Notes: generated from the letters alone by a model not told the origin. Shown: positions 35,231 through 45,244, counted from the first letter of the stretch. The stretch is 64,000 nt of DNA from Chryseobacterium indologenes (GCA_016025055.1 CP065590.1:2108001-2172000); one strand, 5' to 3'. A program made the numbers and translations.

Positions 35231-36505
35231 TTGAAGAAAATTATATTTACCCTATTTTATATTCATTGCTTCAGTTTTTTTTCGGCTCAGATTACAGACA
35301 CTGTAAAGGTGAGCAGAAAGGAGGCTGAAGCAGTTTTTCTGGCAAAAAATTTAGATCTTATTGCTCAGAAGCTGGAGATTTCTCAGGCCGAGGCCCGTGC
35401 TCTGCAGGCTAAATACTGGCCTAATCCAAAATTAAGTATCAGCGAAGTTAACTTGTGGAGAACGTACGATATTGAAGAACAACCCGCTTTGATAGGGAAC
35501 TGGGGAAAGAATACCCAGGTTTCTGCAGAAATAGAACAGGTTATTCAGACAGCCGGGAAAAGAAGGAAAAATATTGAGCTGCAGAAAATTGAAGTGGAAG
35601 GCGAAAAATATGAACTGCAGGAGGTATTACGTGAGTTAAAGAAAACGTTACGGAATACCATTACCGAAATCCTGTACAATCAGGAGCAGCAGAAAATATA
35701 TCAGGGGCAAATTGCTTCCATTGAAAAACTTACAAAATCTTATCAGAACCAATTAAACCTTGGAAATATCAGTAAAGCGGAGTATGTCCGTCTAAAGGCA
35801 CAAGAGATTGAATTCAAGAAAAAACTTGTTTCATTGAAGCAGGAGATTGAAGACCAGCAGGTGGAGCTGAAAGCTTTACTGATGATTCCGTCTACGTCAT
35901 ATCTTGTTATTTCCGATCCGTTTGTCATGCCCGAAAAACAACTCTCAGAGTTGGAACTGGGGCAATGGCTGGAGAAGGCCAAAGAAAACCGGCCGGATAT
36001 TCTTATTTCAAGAAATAAAGAGAAACATGCGGCAAAGAATCTGGAAATACAAAATGCCATGAAGACTCCCGATGTAGCTGTTTCAATAGGCTATGACAGG
36101 GGAGGGAATATCATGAAGGACTTCATTGGACTCGGGGTTTCGGTTGATCTACCCATTTTTGACCGTAATAAGGGAAATATTCAGGAAGCAAAACTGGAAA
36201 TTGAAAAAAGTAAGTATGAAACCCGGAAAAATATGCTGAAATCGGAAAATGAAATTGTTTCAGTCTTTAGAAATTATATCCGGACACAGCAGGTTTCAGA
36301 AGAAATAGACGCCTCTTACGAGTCTACACTGGATGGCTTACTGGTCAGCCATGAGAAAAATTTCAGATTAAGAAATATCAGCATGCTCGAGTATATGGAC
36401 TTCTTAGATACCTATATCGGAAATAAAATGATCATCCTGGATACCAAAAAAGAGCTTAATCAATATTATGAAAACCTGCAATATGTTGTAGGACAGGATC
36501 TTTAG
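35231..36505 (+). CDS. TolC-family outer-membrane efflux protein
   Basis: 424 aa with TTG start; signal peptide ends ..FFSA-QIT. Two OEP repeats (~45-215 and ~230-420), with long coiled coils ('LEISQAEARALQAKYWPNPKLS', 'NKGNIQEAKLEIEKSKYE') and 'ANVYGLGVSVDLPIFDRNKG'-type end of a beta strand in each. It forms the trimeric outer-membrane duct for the HlyD/RND pair encoded downstream, CusC/CzcC-like. First gene of the operon, with a candidate promoter 20 bases upstream. Confidence 0.9.
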   Translation: MKKIIFTLFYIHCFSFFSAQITDTVKVSRKEAEAVFLAKNLDLIAQKLEISQAEARALQAKYWPNPKLSISEVNLWRTYDIEEQPALIGNWGKNTQVSAEIEQVIQTAGKRRKNIELQKIEVEGEKYELQEVLRELKKTLRNTITEILYNQEQQKIYQGQIASIEKLTKSYQNQLNLGNISKAEYVRLKAQEIEFKKKLVSLKQEIEDQQVELKALLMIPSTSYLVISDPFVMPEKQLSELELGQWLEKAKENRPDILISRNKEKHAAKNLEIQNAMKTPDVAVSIGYDRGGNIMKDFIGLGVSVDLPIFDRNKGNIQEAKLEIEKSKYETRKNMLKSENEIVSVFRNYIRTQQVSEEIDASYESTLDGLLVSHEKNFRLRNISMLEYMDFLDTYIGNKMIILDTKKELNQYYENLQYVVGQDL

Positions 36506-36591
36506 AATCTTAAACCATCATTCAAAAGCTTTGTAAAAGTCGCCTGAAGCGAATGGTTATAGGATACCTTATAAAAAATGAACATCTACAT

Positions 36592-37706
36592 ATGAAAATG
36601 AATACTACCAGATACATTGCGGTAATTTACCTCTCTGCTTTCATGATCTTTACAGGCTGTAAAGATAAAAAACAGGAAAATGAAACCGAAAAAGCTTATT
36701 GTATCAGTAAAGAACTTAAAAAGATATTAAGCTGGTGAAGGCCGAAATTCTTCCTGTCGAAGAAAGCATTACCCTTACCGGAGAAGTAGAAAGCAATTCA
36801 GATAAAACCGTTCCTTTTGTCAGCCTTGTAGACGGGATAGTAACCGATACTTACTTTTCGTTGGGAGACTATGTCAGAAAAGGCCAGGTACTGGCTACGG
36901 TAAAAAGTACTGCGGTGAACGAAATGCAGGACGACACACAAACCTTACAGGCACAACTCGCTGTGGCCAAACGAAAACTGTCTTCAGTAGAAGCGATGTA
37001 TAAAGATGATATTGCTTCCCAGAAAGACCTGCAGGAAGCAAGATCTGAGGTGGCCATATTACAATCTAATATTTCCAAGACCCGGAAAAATATGCAACTG
37101 TATTCTGCCGGCGGAAACACGCTTCAGATTAAAGCACCTGCGGACGGATATGTTATTTCAAAGAATGTTTCCAAAGGAATGCCGGTTACTGCCGGAGGTG
37201 ATCAGCTTTTTACCATTTCAAATCTTGATAAGGTCTGGGTAATGGCCAATGTATATGCAACAAATATGAGAAATGTATATGTAGATCAGCCGGTAGTAGT
37301 GAAAACCCTGGCTTATCCTGACGAAAGCTTTGCCGGAAAAATAGATAATATCTCTCAGGTTTTTAATGAAAATGAAAGAGTCCTGAAAGCCAAAATTATT
37401 ATGGATAATAATGGAATGAAGCTGAGACCCGGTATGTCTGCAGACGTTATTCTGCCAATTAATGCGCAAAATAAAAGCGCATTGGCTATTCCCGCAAAAG
37501 CACTGATATTTGATAATAACCAAAGTTATGTAGTGGTGTACAAAAAAGACTGTGAGCTGGAAATAAGACCTGTGACGGAAATAGCTTCCAACAGCCGGTA
37601 TATCTATGTAGAAGGGAATTTAAAACCGGGTGAAACCATTATCGCTTCCAACGGATTGTTGATCTATGAAAACATGAAAAATCAATTAAATAATTCTAAG
37701 AAGTAA
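36592..37706 (+). CDS. HlyD/CusB-type periplasmic adaptor lipoprotein, frameshifted
   Basis: Start at 36592 (MKMNTTRYIAV) with lipobox FTGC. The first frame stops at 36736-36738; with A6 instead of A5 at 36718-36722 it continues as 'ELKKDIKLVKAEILPVEES' into the second frame, giving ~371 aa. Seen: biotinyl-lipoyl-like half-motifs ('DGIVTDTYFSLGDYVRKGQ', 'ADGYVISKNVSKGMPVTAGG'), a coiled coil between them (~120-165), and barrel and membrane-proximal domains ('KLRPGMSADVILP', 'ALAIPAKALIFDNNQSYV'). It bridges the RND pump and the outer-membrane duct. The stop overlaps the pump start (TAATG). Confidence 0.85.
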
Positions 37707-40700
37707 TGCGAAAATTTGTACAAAAAATAGTTTCCTTCTCCTTAAAAAATTCATTGATTGTACTTTTAGGGACTTTCCTTCTTTTGGCAGGAGGAATCTA
37801 TTCCTATATACACACTCCCATCGAGGCATTTCCGGATGTTACCAATACAAGGGTAAGGGTAATCACCCAATGGCCGGGAAGAAGTGCTGAGGAAATTGAA
37901 AAATTCGTTACTCTGCCTATTTCCAAGGAAATGAATGCCATTCCGAATAAAACCTCGGTAAGGTCTATTTCATTATTCGGACTATCCGTGGTCACCGTGA
38001 TTTTTGATGATCATGTGAATGATTTTTATGCCCAGCAGTATGCATCCAATAAACTGGGAAATGTACAACTGCCCAATGGCGCAGAATATAGCATCGAACC
38101 GCCTTCAGGAGCTACCGGTGAGATTTACCGGTATATTATCAGGAGTAAATTGCCAATTAAAGAAGTTACCGCTATTCAGGATTGGGTGGTTGAAAGGGAA
38201 TTGCTGGCCGTACCCGGTGTAGCCGATGTGGTTAGCTTTGGAGGAGAAGAAAAAACATACGAAATAAAAATTAACCCTACAGAATTACACAATTACGATC
38301 TATCCCCTCTGGATGTGTATGAAGCGGTGTCGAAGAGTAATATCAATGTTGGCGGAGATGTTGTGGCAAAAGGAGATCAGGCTTATGTAGTAAGGGGTAT
38401 AGGTCTTTTGGAAAGTAAGGAGGATATTGAAAATATTCAGATTGAAGTAAAAGGTTCCACACCAATTTTAGTAAAGCATGTTGCTGAAGTAAAAGTGTCT
38501 GCAAAACCAAGGTTAGGTCAGGTGGGATACAACAAAGAAAATGATGTTGTAGAAGGTATTGTCATCATGCTCCGCGGTGAAAACCCAAGTGAAGTCATTG
38601 CCCGATTAAAAGACAGGATCGAAGAATTGAACGGGGGAGAGCTGCCCGGTGATGTGAAGATTGAACCTATTATTGACCGAACTGAGCTGGTGAACACCAC
38701 GGTTCATACAGTTTCCAAAAACCTGGTTGAAGGGGTCATTCTTGTTTCCATTATCGTATTTATTTTCCTGTACAACTGGAGAACGACCTTTATCGTGGCA
38801 TCGGTTATTCCTTTGGCATTTCTTTTTGCCATCATTATGCTTAGGATCCAGGGATTGCCTGCGAACCTGATTTCTATGGGAGCTCTGGATTTTGGTCTTC
38901 TTCTCGAAGGAACCCTTGTTATTGTCGAAAATGTCTTTGTAGCACTTGAACATAAAGCGAAAAAGATCGGACTGCAGAGATTCAATAAAATTTCCAAACT
39001 CGGAATTATAAAGAGAAGCGCAGGAAGTGTGGCAAGTTATATTTTCTTTGCACTCCTGATCCTTATCGTAGCGTTGATGCCAATCTTCTCGTTCCAGAAA
39101 GTGGAAGGGAAAATGTTTTCTCCCCTGGCATTTACATTAGGATATGCCTTATTGGGGTCTTTGATTTTAAGCCTGACATACGTTCCTGCGATGTGTAAGC
39201 TTTTACTGACAAAAAATATAGAAGAAAAAGAAAATTTTATTTCCAGATTCTTCAGAGTCAATATCTACAGGATCTATGAGTTTAGTGACCGTTATAAAAA
39301 GGGTTTCATTATCGGATTCCTTACATTGCTGGCCATCTGCGGGTGGAGATTTTCAAATTACGGATCAGAGTTTCTCCCGAAACTGAATGAAGGGGCAATC
39401 TATGTACGTGCCACTTTACCTAATAGTGTGAATCTGGACGAATCGGTGCGTCTTACCAAGGAAATGAAAGGAATTTTAATGAAATATGATGAAGTGAAAT
39501 TTGTCATGACCCAGACCGGCCGTCCCAATGACGGTACCGACCCTACAGGTTTCTTTAATATCGAGTTTAATATTCAGCTGAAACCTGAAAGCGAATGGAA
39601 GAAAAAAATATCCAAAGAAGAACTTCTGGAAGAAATGAGGGTTTCTCTTGAAAAATATCCGGGAATAAACTTCGGATTCAGCCAGCCCATACAGGATAAT
39701 GTAGAAGAATATGTGGCCGGAGTAAAGGCGCCGCTCGTTATTAAAATTTTCGGGAACAATCTGTTTGAACTTGAAAATTATGCCAACCAGGTCGCCAATT
39801 CTATCAGAACTGTACCGGGAATATCGGATGTAAATGTTTTTAAAAATATTGGCTTACCCGAGCTCAGGATACAGCTTCATGATTCTAAAATGGCAAAATA
39901 CGGTGTTTCCACAGCAGATGCACAGGCAGTAATCGAAATGACGATCGGAGGTCAGGCGGCGACTAAATTTTATGAAGAAGAAAGGATGTTTGATGTGATG
40001 CTAAGATTTGAAAAACAATATCGTGATACTCCCGAAAAAATGGGGAACATCCTGATCCCTACTCAGGATAATAAAAAGGTGCCTTTAAAAGAGATAGCAA
40101 CGATCGATTATCACACGGGACCCTCTTTTATTTACCGCGAAGGAAACAGCAGGTATATAGGAGTTGGATTTAATATCGAAGGAAGAGATCTGGGAAGTAC
40201 CATCGCCGAAGCCAAGACTAAAGTGGCAAAAGAGGTAAAGCTTCCCAAAAATCATAAAATGACGTGGGCAGGAGAGTTTGAAAGTAAAGAAAGAGCGGCA
40301 AAACAACTGGCAATGGTTGTTCCCATTTCCCTGGTTCTTATTTTAATGTTGCTGTATTTTAATTTTGGAAATGTAAAAGACACTTTAATTTCATCCATTA
40401 CCCTTGCTTTTGCATTTATTGGCGGATTCTTGTCCCTGTGGTTTACAGGAACTATTTTCGGAATTTCTGCAGGAATTGGTTTTATTATTCTCTTCGGAGT
40501 AGCCACCATTGACGGTATTGTTCTGATCGGGGTGATGAAAGAAAACCTTCAGAATAAAATGTCTCTTAAACATGCCATTTCAGAAGGAGTAAGAAGCAGA
40601 ATTCGTCCTGTGGTAATGATTGCTTTAATGGGATCAATGGGACTTTTCCCCGCAGCGATATCCAACGGAATGGGATCTGAGATTCAAAAACCTTTAGCAA

Positions 40701-40804
40701 TTATGATTGTAGGCGGATTGATCATCTGTATGCTGTTGTCTTTTACAGTATTACCTATTGTATTTTATTATGCTTACCGTAAAAAGTACAGAGAAGCCCT
40801 ATAG
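37706..40804 (+). CDS. Heavy-metal RND efflux pump (CzcA/CusA family)
   Basis: 1032 aa, normal length. Twelve predicted helices, two large periplasmic loops (~40-335 and ~560-860). Seen: 'TPIEAFPDVTNTRVRVITQWPG', the CzcA N-terminal signature; 'SMGALDFGLLLEGTLVIVENVF', the TM4 proton-relay region with Asp/Glu; and 'GRPNDGTDPTGFFNIEF'. It drives metal-ion export from periplasm or cytosol by proton motive force. The metal cannot be assigned; the Met-triad of CusA is not obvious, so a divalent cation or unknown substrate is possible. The terminator is at 40830. Confidence 0.92.
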   Translation: MRKFVQKIVSFSLKNSLIVLLGTFLLLAGGIYSYIHTPIEAFPDVTNTRVRVITQWPGRSAEEIEKFVTLPISKEMNAIPNKTSVRSISLFGLSVVTVIFDDHVNDFYAQQYASNKLGNVQLPNGAEYSIEPPSGATGEIYRYIIRSKLPIKEVTAIQDWVVERELLAVPGVADVVSFGGEEKTYEIKINPTELHNYDLSPLDVYEAVSKSNINVGGDVVAKGDQAYVVRGIGLLESKEDIENIQIEVKGSTPILVKHVAEVKVSAKPRLGQVGYNKENDVVEGIVIMLRGENPSEVIARLKDRIEELNGGELPGDVKIEPIIDRTELVNTTVHTVSKNLVEGVILVSIIVFIFLYNWRTTFIVASVIPLAFLFAIIMLRIQGLPANLISMGALDFGLLLEGTLVIVENVFVALEHKAKKIGLQRFNKISKLGIIKRSAGSVASYIFFALLILIVALMPIFSFQKVEGKMFSPLAFTLGYALLGSLILSLTYVPAMCKLLLTKNIEEKENFISRFFRVNIYRIYEFSDRYKKGFIIGFLTLLAICGWRFSNYGSEFLPKLNEGAIYVRATLPNSVNLDESVRLTKEMKGILMKYDEVKFVMTQTGRPNDGTDPTGFFNIEFNIQLKPESEWKKKISKEELLEEMRVSLEKYPGINFGFSQPIQDNVEEYVAGVKAPLVIKIFGNNLFELENYANQVANSIRTVPGISDVNVFKNIGLPELRIQLHDSKMAKYGVSTADAQAVIEMTIGGQAATKFYEEERMFDVMLRFEKQYRDTPEKMGNILIPTQDNKKVPLKEIATIDYHTGPSFIYREGNSRYIGVGFNIEGRDLGSTIAEAKTKVAKEVKLPKNHKMTWAGEFESKERAAKQLAMVVPISLVLILMLLYFNFGNVKDTLISSITLAFAFIGGFLSLWFTGTIFGISAGIGFIILFGVATIDGIVLIGVMKENLQNKMSLKHAISEGVRSRIRPVVMIALMGSMGLFPAAISNGMGSEIQKPLAIMIVGGLIICMLLSFTVLPIVFYYAYRKKYREAL

Positions 40805-40829
40805 TTTCTTTTTATTTGTTCATTATGTA

Positions 40830-40864
40830 GGCCGGGATCCGTGAGGAAGATCCCGGCCTTTTTT
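40830..40864 (+). terminator. Rho-independent terminator of the efflux operon
   Basis: 10-bp GC-rich stem GGCCGGGATC/GATCCCGGCC, 9-nt loop, then six T. Confidence 0.92.
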
Positions 40865-40915
40865 ATGACAGATCATTATAAAGTGAGCCGGAAGCTCTTA
40901 TCTGTGCTCATCAGG

Positions 40916-41152
40916 TTATGGGTTAATGATTATCGGATCCGGAAACGGTTCCAGAACCAGTGGCTTACACCTTGCAGCCGGTTCACATCTGTTCCCCATA
41001 CATATAAAATTGGTCATTGTAGTAGATCCGTCAGGGCATCTGATCATAGCTTCACCAGGGCATCCGCCGGGACATGGTGCAGGATATAAATACCCGCCGA
41101 ATACATCTTTCAGTTCTGTTCTCGAAAGTTTTGAGAGATTCATTTTTTTCAT
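40916..41152 (-). CDS. Double-glycine-leader, six-Cys peptide (bacteriocin-like), peptide 1
   Basis: 78 aa. N-terminal leader 'KKMNLSKLSRTELKDVFGG' matches the Bacteroidota bacteriocin-type leader with the LSRxELKxVxGG pattern; cleavage by a C39 peptidase after GG (residues 19-20) would release a ~58-aa peptide. The core has six Cys: 'CPGGC', a third in 'IRCPDG', then 'ICMGNRCEPAARC', and a Pro-rich end ('EPFPDPIIINP'). No C39/PCAT exporter or modifying enzyme is in the window. Function could be bacteriocin, signal peptide or surface toxin-like peptide; this is inference from the leader. Divergent from a second such gene. Confidence 0.72.
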   Translation of the reverse strand: MKKMNLSKLSRTELKDVFGGYLYPAPCPGGCPGEAMIRCPDGSTTMTNFICMGNRCEPAARCKPLVLEPFPDPIIINP

Positions 41153-41415
41153 GGAATTAATTTTTTAAAGGTTTGATTTGTAAGTTTCTTATAATCTGTG
41201 TTATAACGTATTTTACAATATCGCTAAAATAATAAAAATTGATTGATTTTTTATTGTTTTTTTTAAAAAAGATTCTGTTTATTTTGATATAATCTATTGA
41301 AATTTAATGATTTGTAAAATATTTTATATATTTAAATCTCGGAAAAAGGAAATAAATAGATAAACAGAGGTATCCGAAAATCTTAAAGAGTAGGAATTTA
41401 CAATAAACAATACCT
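41153..41415. other. Divergent region between the two double-glycine peptide genes
   Basis: 263 bp, extremely AT-rich. No TAnnTTTG box at a convincing place on either strand; promoters of both peptides should lie here. Confidence 0.4.
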
Positions 41416-41586
41416 ATGAAAAATGTAAGAAGTTTAAACAGAAAAGAATTGAAAGCCGTTCTGGGCGGATTTGAAAAAGCATGTGAACCACCCATAGACG
41501 GAGTTTGCAAACCAGGTTATGCATCCTGCGATCCTTATTGTTGTTTCCGCATCATAAAGCCACATCCAATTTGTAGCGACTGGTAA
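41416..41586 (+). CDS. Double-glycine-leader, six-Cys peptide (bacteriocin-like), peptide 2
   Basis: 56 aa. ATG at 41416 opens 'MKNVRSLNRKELKAVLGG', again the LxRxELKxVxGG leader ending in Gly-Gly (residues 17-18), and then a ~38-aa core with six Cys ('KACEPP', 'VCKPGY', 'SCDPYCCF', 'ICSDW'). The Cys number equals that of peptide 1 although the core sequences differ, so two or three disulfides are likely. Export would need a C39-type transporter encoded elsewhere. The shared terminator is at 41651. Confidence 0.7.
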   Translation: MKNVRSLNRKELKAVLGGFEKACEPPIDGVCKPGYASCDPYCCFRIIKPHPICSDW

Positions 41587-41650
41587 AAACCTTCAACCCG
41601 GAAATTTTTTACATCACAAACCGTATTGAAATGACGGCAGTATGAAAATT

Positions 41651-41682
41651 AAAAAGGCAACAGTGTCATACTGCTGCCTTTT
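41651..41682. terminator. Bidirectional terminator
   Basis: 12-bp stem with one A/C mismatch, AAAGGCAACAGT/ACTGCTGCCTTT, flanked by A and T runs. It serves peptide 2 (plus) and the GEVED protein (minus). Confidence 0.75.
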
Positions 41683-41705
41683 ATGTATAATGATGTTAAT
41701 ATTAA

Positions 41706-43310
41706 TTATTTTTTCACGGCTTTGATTGTTTTAGAACTTCCGTCTTTCATCTGAAGACTGATCAAGTATAATCCTGCATTCAGGTCAGAAAGGTTAAGCT
41801 GATGAGTTGCCGCAATTGTTTTCAACTGTCTTCCGGATACATCACTTACGATAATCGTTTTTACATCCTTAATATCTGAAATGGTTAACGTATCCTTAAA
41901 CGGATTAGGGTAAACTGAGATATCACCCTTTTTATTGGCCATGGTTTCAGAAGTTCCCAATACCGCATCCACTTTTATAGTATAGTCTTCAACTTGTCCC
42001 TCGTTTACGTCCGAACAAGGATCAGATAATTCTGTTCTTACTGACGTTGCAGAGCTGTTGAACTGATACTTAACTCTCATTCTTGTATTTCCTAAAGCTG
42101 CTGTCGCAGGTACGGCAATGGTTTTATTAACCGTTACAGTATTACCTGTACCTCCAGCAAAATCAGAAGTCACGAAATAAGACTCTCCCGGATCACTGAA
42201 GCTTCCATTCTGGTTCCAATCTATAAATACTGTAAATCCGAATCGGTTGGCACCGGCTCCTGTAGCGGTAAGAGTTAGCGGATAAGAAGATCCTCTTGCA
42301 ACAGTTGCTATTTTGGAAATGAAATTTTCATGACCACTTCCGGTATTGGTTGTGGTGCTTGATGCATTGGTCATATCACTCAATACCACATTAGAAATAG
42401 GGAATACGCTTGATCTTGCCAAAAGCGGACTGCAATATGGAGCAAACGGATTGGCACCGGTTGTGAATGAGATTTCAGTACAACCTGTGGCATCACCTAA
42501 AGAATTCGTTGGAGTAACAGTTGCATAAAGAGTCGTGTTTTGCGGGAATGTCTCGGTTGATGCCGGAGTATGGAATGTATTGATAGTCGTTCCGGTATAA
42601 ATATTTGAACCTCCCGGTGTTGTTCCTATTTTCACTTTGTAGCCTTCAGATCCTGCAGTGGCAGCCCATGTAATTTGTTGACGTACTGAAGTCCCGGTAG
42701 CACCTGTAACAGGAGCGCTTATTGTTGTACATGCCGGAGGTGCTGTCACTTCCTGTTTGATAACGACCTTATCAATAAAGCTATAAAAATCAAACGTGGT
42801 TCCTGAACTTCCTACAGTCTGGATTCTCAGCTTGAAGTTACCATTGATATTGGCACTTTCAGGAATGGTACCTGTAAAGGGTACACAGGTCTGAGCGGTG
42901 CTGGACAATGTAATCGGGCTTCCAACCGGTACATAGGTAGTCCCGTTATCTGTAGAATATTCTACATTGATAACTCCTCCGATGCTATCTCCTGTTGAAT
43001 AAGGAGTTGTAGTGAACTGGAAAGAAATATCAATTTTTTTTCCGTTAGCGGTCACCCCTGCAGGTTTTGTATACACAAGGTTGATTGTTCTGTTGGCTAC
43101 GCTTGATCCATAGGATTCAGCACCTATCTGTATGTTTCCATCACAGGTACTTCCTAGATACGTACCCGCTGTACCACCACTGGTATCGCTGTAACCACCG
43201 GTGATGACAAAACCCGGATAGGTTCCGTTTTCAAAACTCTCATTAACTAAAATTTGGGCACTGCTCATCGAGGCAAGTACCATTGAACTCAAGAATAGTA
43301 TTTTCTTCAT
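41706..43310 (-). CDS. T9SS-secreted GEVED-domain surface protein
   Basis: 534 aa. Signal peptide (..SSMSSA-QIL), an N-terminal jellyroll/CUB-like domain (~20-190), a fibronectin-like domain (~195-290, 'QITWAATAGSEGYKVKIGTT'), a GEVED domain (~330-450, 'FTVFIDWNQNGSFSDPGESY', ending 'NEGQVEDYTIKV'), and a T9SS type A sorting domain ('DISVYPNPFKDTLTISD', ending 'KAVKK'). It is secreted to the cell surface or medium. Such multidomain proteins are often adhesins or hydrolase-like; no catalytic site is seen. Confidence 0.82.
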   Translation of the reverse strand: MKKILFLSSMVLASMSSAQILVNESFENGTYPGFVITGGYSDTSGGTAGTYLGSTCDGNIQIGAESYGSSVANRTINLVYTKPAGVTANGKKIDISFQFTTTPYSTGDSIGGVINVEYSTDNGTTYVPVGSPITLSSTAQTCVPFTGTIPESANINGNFKLRIQTVGSSGTTFDFYSFIDKVVIKQEVTAPPACTTISAPVTGATGTSVRQQITWAATAGSEGYKVKIGTTPGGSNIYTGTTINTFHTPASTETFPQNTTLYATVTPTNSLGDATGCTEISFTTGANPFAPYCSPLLARSSVFPISNVVLSDMTNASSTTTNTGSGHENFISKIATVARGSSYPLTLTATGAGANRFGFTVFIDWNQNGSFSDPGESYFVTSDFAGGTGNTVTVNKTIAVPATAALGNTRMRVKYQFNSSATSVRTELSDPCSDVNEGQVEDYTIKVDAVLGTSETMANKKGDISVYPNPFKDTLTISDIKDVKTIIVSDVSGRQLKTIAATHQLNLSDLNAGLYLISLQMKDGSSKTIKAVKK

Positions 43311-43498
43311 AGGGTAAAAGTTTTATTTGACCGAATATAATAATATTCTGTAAAACAGCAAAATAAATATGAAAATTAAGGTCTGTTTACCTGTTATTTA
43401 GAAAAAATATTCTTTTATTGTGAAATTTAGATTGATTTTATTTTTTTTTGTTATTACTCTGCTTTTGCGGAATCGATCAGGTAGGGCTAGCGGTTTGT

Positions 43499-43969
43499 TT
43501 ATGGGCTTTCTGTTGAAATTTCTTCATGATGCTTAAGATATAAAGGTAAAGCTGCTGATCCATACCAGGAAAAGATTTTGTAATTGAAAATGCCTGCCTC
43601 TACAGCCGGATCTGTTTTCACCCATTTTTCAGCTTCTTCTTCAGACGGGGTATTGAAAATAAACATACCGCGGTAATTTTCTTTATTCTTTTCAAGAAAA
43701 GGTCCTGCCACAATAATCTTACCTTCATCAGCGAGTTTTCTGATATTGGCCATGTGTCCTTTCATCAGTTCTGATCTCCTTGCTTTATCATCAATCTGTA
43801 TGTTGCCTGTGGTAAGCATAGCAATGGTATATGCTTTCATTCCGTATTTATCAGCACCAAGGGATGTTGCCAATTCCTGATTGAATGCAGGCTTTTCTTT
43901 TTTCTTCTCTTGGCTAAACGATAAAACAGTCATCATCATACTCAAGATGAGGTATAATTTTGCTTTCAT
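43499..43969 (-). CDS. YciI-like (DABB fold) secreted protein
   Basis: 156 aa. A signal peptide (..TVLSFS-QEK) is unusual for YciI, most members of which are cytosolic. The YciI/EthD-type domain is at ~45-150 with 'RRSELMKGHMANIRKLADEGKIIVAGPFLE' character and 'MFIFNTPSEEEAEKWVKTDPAVEAGIFNYK', including the conserved His (52-75 region) and Asp. Family members are ferredoxin-like small enzymes of mostly unknown substrate. Downstream of pncB on the same strand, but separated, so linkage is loose. Confidence 0.8.
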   Translation of the reverse strand: MKAKLYLILSMMMTVLSFSQEKKKEKPAFNQELATSLGADKYGMKAYTIAMLTTGNIQIDDKARRSELMKGHMANIRKLADEGKIIVAGPFLEKNKENYRGMFIFNTPSEEEAEKWVKTDPAVEAGIFNYKIFSWYGSAALPLYLKHHEEISTESP

Positions 43970-44026
43970 GATATCGGGTTTTATGACTATATAAATATCT
44001 GAAATCTGACAACGGAAACCTACCTT

Positions 44027-45205
44027 TTAATTTTTTATTCTTAAAAATTCTTTAGCAAGTTCGATCATTTTAGGATCACCCGTATATTTCCCATGTTCAT
44101 CGGAAAGTTTTACCGTTGGGATCCATTCTTTATTAGGAGCTTGTACACCGATAAGTTTCATCACAATATTCATTGGCTTCAGACCTACGTCGTTTGTAAG
44201 GTTGGTTCCTATTCCGAAAGATATTCCGATTTTTCCTCTGCAGTAGTTGGTGATTTCCTCTACTTTTTCAAGATTGAGGGCGTCAGAAAAAATAATATAT
44301 TTAAACATAGGATTGATGCCGTTATTCTGATAATGGGCAATGGTTTTATCTGCAAATTCTAAAGGATCGCCACTATCATGGCGTACGCCGTCAAACAATT
44401 TAGCAAATTTTTTATCAAACTGCTGGAAGAAAACATCTGTAGTATATGTATCTGAAAGAGCCACTCCAAGGTCACCTCTGTATACATCTACCCAATGTTC
44501 CAGAGCCAGCTCATTGGCCATTTTGAAACCATATTCCGCTGCATGAAACATGAACCATTCGTGAGCATGTGTTCCTATTGGTTTTACACCATACTTCATC
44601 GCAAAATGAACATTTGAGCTTCCGATAAAAGTGGAATTTTTATTTTTTGTTAAAGCTTCCATCACCAGGTTTTGTACTTTATAAGAATGTCTTCTTCGGG
44701 TCCCGAATTCTGCAAAGGTCACCCCAAGTTTAGCGAGTGCATCTGCTTTTTCCACTGTTTTGCTCATCACAACCTCATTGGAATCTCTTTCCATATGGTT
44801 CATCTCATAATGCAGCTCACTGATCAGTGCCAGCAAGGGAACTTCCCAAAGAATTGTTCTGTACCACAGTCCTTCTACCACCACAGAAAGATCTCCTCCC
44901 TCCTGATGGATCTTTACTTCAGAAGGATCATAGTGATAACCTTCTAAAAAATCAAGATAAGGAAGATCAATATAAGGGCAGGTTCTGGCCATAAACTTTT
45001 TCTCATCTTTGGTAAGCTTAAGTTCTGCCATTTTGTTGACCGCTTCCTTTAAAGCTGCATCAAATCCTTCCGGGAAATGATGCTTTCCTCTGTTGATAAA
45101 TTCATATTTTACAATAGAACCTGGAAATAATTTTACCACTGCATTTTGCATGGTTATTTTATAGAAATCATTATCTAGAATAGAGTTGAGTCGTACATCG
45201 TTCAT
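44027..45205 (-). CDS. pncB: Nicotinate phosphoribosyltransferase
   Basis: 392 aa, full length. N-terminal 'LDNDFYKITMQNAVVKLFP', central 'EFGTRRRHSYKVQNLVMEA', the phospho-His region 'GTHAHEWFMFHAAEYGF', and 'DGVRHDSGDPLEFADKTIAHY' identify bacterial PncB. It makes NaMN from nicotinate, PRPP and ATP, the first step of NAD salvage. A minus-strand TATATTTG box at 45225-45232, 20 bases before the start, may be its -7 element. Confidence 0.93.
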   Translation of the reverse strand: MNDVRLNSILDNDFYKITMQNAVVKLFPGSIVKYEFINRGKHHFPEGFDAALKEAVNKMAELKLTKDEKKFMARTCPYIDLPYLDFLEGYHYDPSEVKIHQEGGDLSVVVEGLWYRTILWEVPLLALISELHYEMNHMERDSNEVVMSKTVEKADALAKLGVTFAEFGTRRRHSYKVQNLVMEALTKNKNSTFIGSSNVHFAMKYGVKPIGTHAHEWFMFHAAEYGFKMANELALEHWVDVYRGDLGVALSDTYTTDVFFQQFDKKFAKLFDGVRHDSGDPLEFADKTIAHYQNNGINPMFKYIIFSDALNLEKVEEITNYCRGKIGISFGIGTNLTNDVGLKPMNIVMKLIGVQAPNKEWIPTVKLSDEHGKYTGDPKMIELAKEFLRIKN

Positions 45206-45244
45206 AATATGTGTAATTTTAACGCAAATATAAAGAATAAAAAT

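Noticed and set aside
40926..41168. Plus-strand frame over double-glycine peptide 1
   Set aside because: It is a shadow; the minus strand has the leader, Gly-Gly site and regular cysteines.
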